Below, in pieces: positions 30,224 to 36,028 of a stretch of 37,427 nt of DNA; position 1 is the stretch's first letter, and each line of letters opens with the position of its first letter. The DNA is from a virus, in IMG/VR virus record IMGVR_UViG_3300036900_000306, positions 1-37,427 of that record. One strand, given 5' to 3'. The notes beneath the pieces are model-generated. The model was not told the DNA's origin, searched no databases, and saw nothing but the letters and a program-made list of their open reading frames with translations. The position numbers and the translations under genes were made by a program.

Positions 30224-30514
30224 CTACGGCAGCGTATCGGCAGCAGAGTCATTGGACTTGAGTCGCTCTTCACGTCGGATTAGTTCGCGCAGCGGGTCGC
30301 TGCCGGCGATCGCGCCACCAACGCCGCGACCGATCGCTGGAATGCCGCGGAGTCGGCGTGTGTCGCCGCCGGCGGTTCCGTTGCCTGGCGTGTCGAGGCT
30401 GCGCTCGAGGTCGCGCAGCTTGGCGCGCTCTTCGGCTTCTTGTCGCTCGGCGCGTTCGAGCCATGCACCAAGCACGCCCTTGAGCCGCGGGTCGTCCGTG
30501 TAGACCAGGCGCAC
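30224..30514 (-). CDS. Hypothetical helical protein (96 aa)
   Basis: From GTG 30514 the product has 96 residues: a short beta start (RLVYTDDPRLK), a long charged helix with ERAERQEAEERAKLRDLERSL, and a Gly-rich, then charged end. An in-frame CTG at 30532 overlaps the upstream stop as CTGA and adds the residues MNEGDE, giving a better-looking opening (GDEVRLVYTDDP). It is the last gene before the terminator. No family is recognised. Confidence 0.65.
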   Translation of the reverse strand: MRLVYTDDPRLKGVLGAWLERAERQEAEERAKLRDLERSLDTPGNGTAGGDTRRLRGIPAIGRGVGGAIAGSDPLRELIRREERLKSNDSAADTLP

Positions 30515-30528
30515 CTCATCGCCTTCGT

Positions 30529-30744
30529 TCAGCCCGAGCTCCTGATGAGCCGCAACAGCAGCTCGCGATCTTCAGGAGCGACCAGGAAGCCGCAGCGATC
30601 GCACGCTTTCCACGTGCGTCCCAGTCCGGTGACGTCGACCGGGACGTGCTCGCCGCATTCCCACGGCATCACGTCGCGGTAGAACATCCGCGTCTGCAGG
30701 GCAACGTGGCGGACCTGTCCCTCGCCGAACGCCGTGCCGCTCAG
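30529..30744 (-). CDS. Zinc-ribbon-like protein with probable CTG start
   Basis: The frame has no ATG, GTG or TTG near its beginning; a CTG at 30744 overlaps the upstream stop (CTGA) exactly where this operon usually has GTGA or ATGA. From CTG the product has 71 residues with ECGEH and CDRCGF, a likely zinc site, and a C-terminal helix. The first ATG (30687) would leave 52 residues and a 54-base gap. The call on the start is inference. Confidence 0.55.
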   Translation of the reverse strand: MSGTAFGEGQVRHVALQTRMFYRDVMPWECGEHVPVDVTGLGRTWKACDRCGFLVAPEDRELLLRLIRSSG

Positions 30745-31055
30745 CGTCGTCTCCGGATCGGGCCGCAGCGGACGCAGCGGAGGTGCCCGCGACGGATGGC
30801 GCTGTGAGGAACGATCGCGAGCGGCACGCCGCAGAGAACGTCGAACTCGACCGGCTTACGAAGGCGCACCAGGTCGACGAGGCCACGCCAGCCGCGACGT
30901 CGCCGGCGACTGCGGCCCACGACGTTCAAGCAGCGCTGGTTCGTGAGCAGCGGGCCGCTCGTCGGCGGATAGCGAAACCTGCGCGCCGGCCACGGGACGT
31001 CGCTCATCGAGCGCATCGAGTTGACGAACTTCCGGCGCCGCTTCGAGAGCTTCAC
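30741..31055 (-). CDS. Basic protein with C-terminal CVRC motif
   Basis: The GTG start lies in a GTGA overlap with the sigma-like gene upstream and gives 104 residues. The N-terminal 60 residues are highly basic (KLSKRRRKFVNS, RSRRRRRGWRG); the C-terminal part is LCGVPLAIVP followed by LRCVRCGPIRRRR, a likely zinc or nucleic-acid contact. The family is unknown. Confidence 0.65.
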   Translation of the reverse strand: MKLSKRRRKFVNSMRSMSDVPWPARRFRYPPTSGPLLTNQRCLNVVGRSRRRRRGWRGLVDLVRLRKPVEFDVLCGVPLAIVPHSAIRRGHLRCVRCGPIRRRR

Positions 31056-31282
31056 GAGACGATTCCTCGCTGCGCTGCGACTTCTTCGCGGATCCGCCGC
31101 TCGGCGGCTCGTAGATGGCCGCGCACCGTGGACTCATCGCAGCCCAGGATTAGCGCGCTGCGCTTCGCGCCGTGGCCGGTCGACTTCAGCTTCAGGCACT
31201 CGATCTGCTTCGGCGTGCAGACGCGCTCCATGATCACGAGCAGCTCGGGGTGGTCGACGTTTCCCCAGCCGCGGCCGCTCAT
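31052..31282 (-). CDS. Sigma-70 region 4-like HTH protein
   Basis: This 76-residue protein shows a clear region 4-type helix-turn-helix at about residues 22-65: LTPKQ-like CTPKQIECLKLKSTGHGAKRSALILGC followed by ESTVRGHLRAAERRIREE. Such small proteins in phages act as transcription regulators, for example RinA-like or ArpU-like late activators. Overlaps both neighbours in the coupled operon. Confidence 0.8.
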   Translation of the reverse strand: MSGRGWGNVDHPELLVIMERVCTPKQIECLKLKSTGHGAKRSALILGCDESTVRGHLRAAERRIREEVAAQRGIVS

Positions 31283-31455
31283 GAGCTCGCCGCCTCGACG
31301 ATCGCGCGCTTCGCGCCGCGCGGCAGCTCGTCGACGTCGACGCCTGACTCGAGCAGGAACGCGGCGGCGATCTTGGCGCCTCCGAAGTGTTCGGAGACGA
31401 GCACGAATGCCCGGTCGTAGTGGCGCTGCGCGAGCGCTCTGGAGACCTCGGCCAT
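31279..31455 (-). CDS. Hypothetical helical protein (58 aa)
   Basis: A short frame from ATG 31455 to the TGA overlapping the next ATG. The 58-residue product is helical, with HYDRAFVLVSEHFGGAKIAAAFLLESG, then a charged end. No family is recognised. The four-base overlap with the sigma-like gene argues that it is translated. Confidence 0.6.
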   Translation of the reverse strand: MAEVSRALAQRHYDRAFVLVSEHFGGAKIAAAFLLESGVDVDELPRGAKRAIVEAASS

Positions 31456-31465
31456 GTGCGCGATC

Positions 31466-31765
31466 TCAGGCGCGGAGATCGAGGTCGTCTCCAGTGGGTG
31501 GCCGGATGGTCGCGGCTTCGATGAAGAGCGGCGTGGTGGCCGCGGCGACCGTTGGCCCCGAGCTCTGGACGTTGTATCCGGAGGGGTGCGTCGCTATGAG
31601 CAGAACGCCGGCGCCGGCGAAGGCACGGCGACGGCTGATCGTCCAGCCATTGAGCTCGAGCTGCTCCAACAGCAGCTCTCCGACCGTGTCTCCGATCGGG
31701 TGAAGACCGACGGGCTCAGCGAGCGCGTCCGGTGGTTCGGCGATGTCAGCGGCGGCGTAAGACAT
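31466..31765 (-). CDS. Hypothetical protein (99 aa)
   Basis: The product starts at ATG 31765 with GAGGT upstream. An acidic, Ala- and Pro-rich N-terminus is followed by a helix (GELLLEQLELNGW) and a beta-rich part (GVLLIATHPSGYNV and FIEAATIRPP). No family is recognised. There is a 10-base gap to the next gene downstream; upstream a 129-base gap without a recognisable gene separates it from the 59-residue gene. Confidence 0.65.
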   Translation of the reverse strand: MSYAAADIAEPPDALAEPVGLHPIGDTVGELLLEQLELNGWTISRRRAFAGAGVLLIATHPSGYNVQSSGPTVAAATTPLFIEAATIRPPTGDDLDLRA

Positions 31766-31894
31766 TCGAGACCTCGATCGATCACGAACGCCCTAGCCGC
31801 GCAGCGGCCCCTCATCAGGCACCGCAAGGATGCGCTAAAGCACGGACGACGGCAATAGGCCAGATGGCCCGACTTTGCGACGCTGCAGGCCTAG

Positions 31895-32074
31895 CTACGA
31901 GTCGCGATCGTCGCTGATTCCGGTGGAATCAGAGTCGTCCGGGTCGTCGAGTTTCTTCACGAACTGTTCGGCGAGCTCGCGCGCCTCGGGTGACGGACGG
32001 ACGCGCTCGTGCGTCCACGTCTCCTGCAACTCATCGTCCGTGAACAGCAGCTCGACCCGTTTGTGACGCGGCAC
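31895..32074 (-). CDS. Small acidic protein (59 aa), first gene of block
   Basis: GTG 32074 lies only 7 bases after a -10-like TACGCT, so the mRNA may be leaderless, a common arrangement in actinobacteria. The product has a basic start (PRHKRVELLF), a helical middle, and an acidic DDPDDSDSTG tail that contains a dispersed palindrome. No family is recognised. Confidence 0.6.
   Translation of the reverse strand: MPRHKRVELLFTDDELQETWTHERVRPSPEARELAEQFVKKLDDPDDSDSTGISDDRDS
31916..31930. repeat. Dispersed palindrome, copy 6
   Basis: GATTCCGGTGGAATC, arms identical to the consensus, lies in the last codons of the 59-residue gene. Confidence 0.7.
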
Positions 32075-32080
32075 GACGAA

Positions 32081-32109
32081 AGCGTAGCCTGCTAGGACGC
32101 TGTTGTCAG
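32081..32109 (-). promoter_or_regulatory. Promoter of the leftward small-gene block
   Basis: On the minus strand CTGACA (32109-32104), a 17-base spacer and TACGCT (32086-32081) give a reasonable sigma-70-type promoter that would start transcription almost at the GTG of the 59-residue gene. It is a prediction by motif and spacing. Confidence 0.5.
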
Positions 32110-32121
32110 CCGTGCAGCTTG

Positions 32122-32436
32122 CTAGCCGGGACGAGGGCCGTGCCCGGCGGGCACGAGGTCGCGCTGGCAGTGCGGGCAGACGAACGCGCCGGCGTGGATG
32201 TCCTCGAAGCAGAAGGGACACTTGGCATCGCGCTGGCTCGCGTTGAGCTGGTCGGCGGTGCGAGCGGCTGCCCAGCCCATGTAGAGGCCTCTGGCGATGA
32301 AGTAAGCGCCGATCCCGTGCAGGAACGGGTTGAAGATCGAGTCCGAGGCCTCGGCGTGCTCCGTCAGCAGGTACGCGCCCGCGCCGACCGAGATCAGGGC
32401 GGCGAGGATCGGAAGCCACAGCGACGTGCTCTTCAC
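32122..32436 (-). CDS. Two-helix membrane protein with C-terminal zinc ribbon
   Basis: This 104-residue protein starts at GTG 32436. Two membrane helices (about residues 7-25 and 38-58) are followed by a zinc ribbon with CPFC and CPHC (about 73-90). Membrane proteins with a cytoplasmic zinc ribbon are found in many bacteria without a known role. Near the immunity region, such a gene may act in superinfection exclusion; that is inference. Confidence 0.75.
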   Translation of the reverse strand: MKSTSLWLPILAALISVGAGAYLLTEHAEASDSIFNPFLHGIGAYFIARGLYMGWAAARTADQLNASQRDAKCPFCFEDIHAGAFVCPHCQRDLVPAGHGPRPG

Positions 32437-32499
32437 GCCGGGAAGTCTCTACCACTCCCGTCGAGTTGACAAGCGAGAGCTGGGGCGCGAGCTAAAGCG

Positions 32500-32528
32500 C
32501 GCAGAGCGCCCCTAGGAGACGCTCTGCG
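32500..32528 (-). terminator. Hairpin terminator after the secreted-protein gene
   Basis: CGCAGAGCG (32500-32508) pairs perfectly with CGCTCTGCG (32520-32528) around an 11-base loop. On the minus strand it lies 55 bases after the metalloprotease-like gene and is followed by GCGCTTTAGCT. It probably separates the repressor transcript from the next operon. Confidence 0.65.
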
Positions 32529-32583
32529 GCTGGTTCGGTGTCGGCGAAGTTCAGGGGGTAACTGCCCTTCGCCGCCCGGGACT

Positions 32584-33123
32584 CTAGCGACCGTAGCCGT
32601 GATGGAAGCGGCCGGTGAAGTCCAGCCGCTGACTGGCCTTGTGCGGCTCGAAGTAGCGGGGCAGCACGAAGTCGGAGACGCGCACGCCGGACTGCTTGTA
32701 GCTGTACAGCCAGCCCTCGACGGGGTCGCATACCTCGTGCCCGTCCAAGGTCGGATCGGCCAACGCCTCGAGGATCTCGTGCGAGAACGAGATCGAGAAC
32801 TGACCCGGCGTCACGACGAGCGTCGGCTGCGTTCCGTCGTAGCCGTGGCAGCCGGTGGCGTCGTCGCCACAGACGTCGCGGTCGCGGGTGACGAGGACAG
32901 GCCACCCGCCGGCCGCGAACCTGATCAGCGGCGTCCCATACCAGCGCCGAAGATCCTGCGCTTGAACGGTGACGGCGCGTTCGACGCGCGCGAGAACCGG
33001 CGCTGACACGCCAGCCGCGTTCACGACGGTCAAGACCTGGACGGGCTCAGTCGCCGTCCGTGCCTGGGCTGATCCCGCCGCCATGGCCGCGACAACGACC
33101 AGCACGATGACAGCAGCGATCAC
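32584..33123 (-). CDS. Secreted metalloprotease-like protein
   Basis: From GTG 33123 the product has 179 residues with a strongly hydrophobic N-terminal helix ending in GSAQA, a signal peptide. The mature part contains SHEILEALADP, an HExxE-type metal site, followed by HEVCDPVEGW and VSDFVLPRYFEP. This combination recalls a family of secreted bacterial proteins of zincin-like appearance; catalysis is not proven. The frame stays open to TTG 33249, but that part overlaps the plus strand. It lies just after the repressor in the same direction, so it could be a lysogenic conversion gene. Confidence 0.75.
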   Translation of the reverse strand: MIAAVIVLVVVAAMAAGSAQARTATEPVQVLTVVNAAGVSAPVLARVERAVTVQAQDLRRWYGTPLIRFAAGGWPVLVTRDRDVCGDDATGCHGYDGTQPTLVVTPGQFSISFSHEILEALADPTLDGHEVCDPVEGWLYSYKQSGVRVSDFVLPRYFEPHKASQRLDFTGRFHHGYGR

Positions 33124-33190
33124 CTGCTTCGCTATTGCCCCGATCGGGCGATTGTGAGGAGCATCGGTTCCCGTTAAAACAGCGGCGGGG

Positions 33191-33379
33191 GTGACGAGAG
33201 CCGAACTCGAGCTGCTCGATGATCTGATGCGAACCGTCGCCACGATCAATCGTTCCCTGACGCACGTCGAGCAGGCACTTCAGGCTCTGACAGATCCGCG
33301 AGTTCGCGCCGGGCCGACGCCGCTTCGGATCGTGCCACCCCCAGAGCCTCAGCCTGTTCCGCCGGAACCAACAAGCTGA
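33191..33379 (+). CDS. Possible antisense small gene
   Basis: A plus-strand frame of 62 residues from GTG 33191, with GGCGGGGG just upstream, overlaps the 3' end of the repressor gene on the other strand by 134 bases. The product has a clean amphipathic helix (AELELLDDLMRTVATINRSL) and a Pro-rich end, more protein-like than usual for a shadow frame. It may be real, or the repressor tail may be the real one; both could be true. Confidence 0.3.
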   Translation: MTRAELELLDDLMRTVATINRSLTHVEQALQALTDPRVRAGPTPLRIVPPPEPQPVPPEPTS

Positions 33380-33713
33380 GCAGCCCCTCGATCGCCGCCA
33401 GCCGGTCGTCGATCGAGTCGAGCCGTTCGACGACGGACATTTCCTCCTCATCATCACCGTGAAGGAACCACTCGACGGGCCTGTCGAGCAGCTTCGAGAT
33501 CTCACGCATCTGCCTATACGGGATCGTCGCGCCGCGTTCGTAGTCAGATAGCGACCGCTTCGAGAACGTCGCCATCTCAACGAGCTCGTCTTGAGTCAGC
33601 CCAGCTTCGTTGCGCGCTCGGGCAATCCGCTCGCCGATCTCCTTCGCCTCGAGCTGCGCCACGAGAAGGAACCTACGGAACTCGCGTCGATCTGTCGTCG
33701 CAGAAATCTGCAT
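33246..33713 (-). CDS. XRE-family phage repressor
   Basis: This 155-residue protein starts at ATG 33713 with AGGTGA upstream (GTG 33719 also possible). Residues about 22-85 form the XRE/Cro-CI helix-turn-helix: GERIARARNEAGLTQDELVEMATFSKRSLSDYERGATIPYRQMREISKLLDRPVEWFL. The C-terminal part is helical, with a possible dimerisation helix (VERLDSIDDRLAAIEGLLSLL), and no RecA-cleavable peptidase domain. It faces a Cro-like gene across a two-operator region, the standard temperate switch, and should keep the prophage silent. Confidence 0.92.
   Translation of the reverse strand: MQISATTDRREFRRFLLVAQLEAKEIGERIARARNEAGLTQDELVEMATFSKRSLSDYERGATIPYRQMREISKLLDRPVEWFLHGDDEEEMSVVERLDSIDDRLAAIEGLLSLLVPAEQAEALGVARSEAASARRELADLSEPEVPARRASGND
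33356..33368. repeat. Dispersed palindrome, variant copy 7
   Basis: GTTCCGCCGGAAC keeps the TTCCGCCGGAA core found at 18129 but changes the outer arms. It lies in the 3' part of the repressor gene. A weaker member of the family. Confidence 0.45.
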
Positions 33714-33723
33714 CCTCACTCAC

Positions 33724-33740
33724 CTGCGGGTTGACTACGT
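33724..33740. promoter_or_regulatory. Operator 1 of the immunity switch
   Basis: CTGCGGGTTGACTACGT agrees with the second operator (33773-33789) at 14 of 17 positions, in direct orientation 49 bases apart. Its TTGACT is also the -35 box of the rightward promoter, so a bound repressor should block Cro-side transcription. Confidence 0.75.
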
Positions 33741-33759
33741 CCGGTCTGCTGTTTATCTT
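33731..33759 (+). promoter_or_regulatory. Rightward early promoter (PR-like)
   Basis: TTGACT (33731-33736), a 17-base spacer and TATCTT (33754-33759) form a good sigma-70-type promoter reading into the Cro-like gene and the early operon. Confidence 0.75.
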
Positions 33760-33783
33760 CATGGCAGAGTAACTGCGTGTCAA
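33755..33783 (-). promoter_or_regulatory. Leftward repressor promoter (PRM-like)
   Basis: On the minus strand TTGACA (33783-33778) with a 17-base spacer leads to a poor -10, GAAGAT (33760-33755). It overlaps the -10 of the rightward promoter face to face. The weak -10 suggests help from a bound repressor or a low rate. Confidence 0.5.
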
Positions 33784-33789
33784 CTACGT
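33773..33789. promoter_or_regulatory. Operator 2 of the immunity switch
   Basis: CTGCGTGTCAACTACGT, the partner of operator 1. Its GTCAAC covers the -35 box of the leftward promoter. Cro-like binding here would stop repressor synthesis. Confidence 0.75.
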
Positions 33790-33800
33790 GAGAGGACGTG

Positions 33801-33998
33801 ATGGTGGCAAAGACGCTCGGAGCGCGGATCAGAGAGGCACGGGAACGGCGGATCCTGACTCAAGCCGAGCTCGCCAACGAGCTCGGCGTCCATGTCCGTT
33901 CGATCCAGGACTACGAGGCCGATAGGGCCACACCGCGCCAGGCGCTCCGCCGTCGCATCCTCTCCTGGCTCGCCGACGCAGAGCAGATCCCCGCGTGA
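33801..33998 (+). CDS. Cro-like HTH protein
   Basis: This 65-residue protein consists of little more than an XRE helix-turn-helix: GARIREARERRILTQAELANELGVHVRSIQDYEADRATPR. ATG 33801 is preferred over GTG 33798 because AGAGGA lies at a normal distance. It is the first gene after the rightward promoter and divergent from the repressor, so it likely acts as Cro. Confidence 0.88.
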   Translation: MVAKTLGARIREARERRILTQAELANELGVHVRSIQDYEADRATPRQALRRRILSWLADAEQIPA

Positions 33999-34156
33999 CG
34001 TTGCGGCTCATCCTTGGCCTGAGCATCGCCTGCCTGCTCCTCGGCTTTTCGCTGGCAGGGATGCTCGAAGACCTGTCCTGGTGGCTGCGCGATCGCCGCC
34101 GGCGACGTCGGGCGCAGCGGCGTCGCGGAACCGTCGATCTTCGGAGCCGGCCGTGA
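33995..34156 (+). CDS. Small membrane protein (53 aa)
   Basis: The GTG start overlaps the Cro-like stop. The product has one membrane helix (about residues 4-23) followed by a short acidic turn and a very basic Arg-rich cytoplasmic tail. It is not recognised. Its stop overlaps the next GTG. Immediate-early membrane proteins of temperate phages may protect against superinfection. Confidence 0.65.
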   Translation: MTLRLILGLSIACLLLGFSLAGMLEDLSWWLRDRRRRRRAQRRRGTVDLRSRP

Positions 34157-34749
34157 GCGCGGCGGATCGCGCAGCTGACGTCGGGATGGAGCAGGCGCTT
34201 CAGGCCGAAAGCAACGCGGCCTGGATGGACCGGGCGGATCGCTGGCTGGCCGAGCAGCCCCGCGGGAGGCTCTTCTCGTCGGACGACATCGTCGCTGCGA
34301 TCGGGCGTCCGCATCAGATCGCGGCGGGCAAGAACAACGTGATCGGGGCCTGGACGAATTCGCGTGCCCGCCTAGGTCGGATGGAGGACACCGGCCGCAT
34401 GGTCAGGAGCAAGCGGGTCGAAGGGCATGGCAACAAGCAGGCTCTGTGGCGGGTGCAGGTACCCGAGGATCAGCATCGGGTTGGAGGAGACGCCGGTGAT
34501 CGCGACGCGCCCAGGGTCGCCGCCGGTGCCGGTGAGATCGACCTGCCGGCGCGCGCCGGCGTCTCCTCGAGCCCATTGCGATCGGGCGATGAATCGGCGG
34601 CGGCCGTGGGTCAGGATGCCGTGTCGAGCTCTGGGCCTAGCCTCCTTACTCGGTCTGAACTCGAGCGAGCCGCCGCCGACGGTCTGGCCGATGCCCCCCC
34701 CGGTGGGCCGCCTGACGTGGGCGAACAGTTGCGTCTCGAGGCGGCCTGA
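34153..34749 (+). CDS. Winged-helix-type early protein
   Basis: The GTG overlap start gives 198 residues. Residues about 18-105 look like a winged-helix DNA-binding domain: WMDRADRWLAEQPRGRLFSSDDIVAAIGRP, then NNVIGAWTNSRARLGRMEDTGRM and a wing ending in KQALWRVQ. The last 90 residues are low complexity, Ala-, Gly- and Ser-rich. It may regulate or assist replication. Beyond its stop lie 111 bases without a clear gene up to the convergent Ku gene. Confidence 0.7.
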   Translation: MSAADRAADVGMEQALQAESNAAWMDRADRWLAEQPRGRLFSSDDIVAAIGRPHQIAAGKNNVIGAWTNSRARLGRMEDTGRMVRSKRVEGHGNKQALWRVQVPEDQHRVGGDAGDRDAPRVAAGAGEIDLPARAGVSSSPLRSGDESAAAVGQDAVSSSGPSLLTRSELERAAADGLADAPPGGPPDVGEQLRLEAA

Positions 34750-34860
34750 GCGATGGCCGCCGCATCTGGTTTCGAGGCCTTCCGGCCGCACGTTGGAGAC
34801 GACCGCTCGCGGCTGGTCGATCGCGACGAGCAGGCGACGCTCACGTGGGGGCTGTTGCGG

Positions 34861-35685
34861 CTAGCGCGTCGTCGTCGCTTTGCCGCGCTTGCGTCGCGGC
34901 GCTTGCTTGACGCTGCGCTTGAGGGTGCCGGCGAGGTCGGCGGTCAGGGGCCGCTCGTCCTCCTGCACGGGCTCGGGCCGGACGATCGGCTCCTCGGCGA
35001 GCAGCTTCTCGAGGAGGCGTTGAACGTTGCGCCGCTGGTGGCTGACGAGGTCGTCGGGCTGCCGCGGCCGCGTGTGGCGATCGACGAGCTCGCGCGCGAG
35101 GTTGAGCAGCCGGTCGTCGATCTGGCCGTGCGTGTCGGCGATCGCGCGCACCTCGTCTCCGACGCCTTCGACGAGGTCTTCGAGCGGGTCGAGGATCGCG
35201 AGCTCGAGAACGCCGGCCCGGCTGGTGATCGCGCCGAGCTGTTCGTTCTTCCGCAACGCGAAGCGGACGACGCCGGCGACGTCGAGGTCGGCGATCGCCG
35301 CGACGAGCAGCGCGTAGGCCTGCGTCCCGATGGTGGTCGACGGGACAAGGTGGTAGCGCTTGCGGACAAGCGGCGGCGGGATCTCGTCGACAGTGACGAA
35401 GCCGCTGATCGGGATCCGGCGCGAGTCAGGCGGCTCGATCACGGCGAGCGCGTCGCCGTCGACGGGCAGGAACTGGCCGGGGCTTGCCTCGAAGGCGCGC
35501 ACGATCTCGTCGGGCTCGAGGAGCTTCTCCTCGAGCGCGCAGTAGCTGCGCTGCGCGATCGGCGTCTTGCACGCCCGGTGCAGGAGCCGCAGCTGTTCGC
35601 GGCCGTCGCGGACAGTGGAGGCGAGACCGACCGGGATCACGAGCTCGCCGAGCTCGAGCGTCCCGTTCCAGAGCGTCCTGATCAC
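34861..35685 (-). CDS. ku: Ku-family DNA end-binding protein
   Basis: This 274-residue protein starts at GTG 35685 (ATG 35709 possible), giving the usual Ku opening RTLWNGTLELGELVIPVGL. The Ku core follows: LRLLHRACKTPIAQR, the PDEIVRAFEASPGQFLPVDGD segment, RRIPISGFVTVDEIPP, KRYHLVPS, YALLVAAIADLDVAGVVRFALRKNEQLGAI and LELAILDP. A basic C-terminal tail (KRSVKQAPRRKRGK) resembles the DNA-binding extensions of actinobacterial Ku. Bacterial Ku binds DNA ends and recruits LigD for end joining; mycobacteriophages Omega and Corndog use their own Ku with host LigD to close their genomes. Here it runs against the early operon and no ligase gene is present. Confidence 0.93.
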   Translation of the reverse strand: MIRTLWNGTLELGELVIPVGLASTVRDGREQLRLLHRACKTPIAQRSYCALEEKLLEPDEIVRAFEASPGQFLPVDGDALAVIEPPDSRRIPISGFVTVDEIPPPLVRKRYHLVPSTTIGTQAYALLVAAIADLDVAGVVRFALRKNEQLGAITSRAGVLELAILDPLEDLVEGVGDEVRAIADTHGQIDDRLLNLARELVDRHTRPRQPDDLVSHQRRNVQRLLEKLLAEEPIVRPEPVQEDERPLTADLAGTLKRSVKQAPRRKRGKATTTR

Positions 35686-35726
35686 CGTGCAAACGGTAGT
35701 CCTGCACATGGACGGAGCCGCAAGTG

Positions 35727-35819
35727 ATGCCGCGGCTGGATCTGTTCGTCCTCGTGTTCTGGATGGCCGTGCTTGCCTTCGATGCCGCGCTCGCCTACTG
35801 CCTGTGGAGTGTCGCGTGA
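35727..35819 (+). CDS. Mini membrane protein (30 aa)
   Basis: A 30-residue frame from ATG 35727 (GTG 35724 possible) to TGA 35819, nearly all one membrane helix (LFVLVFWMAVLAFDAALAYCLW). It overlaps the next gene by four bases. It lies on the plus strand just beside the divergent Ku start. Confidence 0.5.
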   Translation: MPRLDLFVLVFWMAVLAFDAALAYCLWSVA

Positions 35820-36028
35820 GGGCCGCGACGATGGCCGAGGTTCGGGAGGCGGTCGTGCGGGTCGGCGCGTATCAGTGCGCTGCCGGCTGCAGCCTCCAGG
35901 AGGCGGTCGACGTCGTCTGCGACCGGATGGGGATCCCGCGCGACCGCGACCGGCGGATCGTCCGTAGGTTCGTCCTGCACGGCCACGTGTCGAGGATCCG
36001 CGACCTTGCCGAGAAGGCGGTCGGCTAG
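35816..36028 (+). CDS. Small helical protein (70 aa)
   Basis: The GTG start overlaps the mini membrane gene. The product has 70 residues, helical, with CAAGCSLQEAVDVVCDRMGIPRDRDRRIVRRFVLHGHVSRIRDLAEKAV; this may be a small HTH-like fold, but no family is certain. Its TAG overlaps the GTG of the replication-type gene, which supports co-translation. Confidence 0.65.
   Translation: MRAATMAEVREAVVRVGAYQCAAGCSLQEAVDVVCDRMGIPRDRDRRIVRRFVLHGHVSRIRDLAEKAVG

Noticed and set aside
32465-32470. TTGACA on the plus strand as a rightward promoter
   Set aside because: No suitable -10 at 16-18 bases and no plus-strand gene follows.
34753-35727. Plus-strand frame of 324 codons
   Set aside because: It is the mirror of the Ku gene on the minus strand, has no recognisable fold, and GC-rich coding sequence commonly keeps the opposite frame open.
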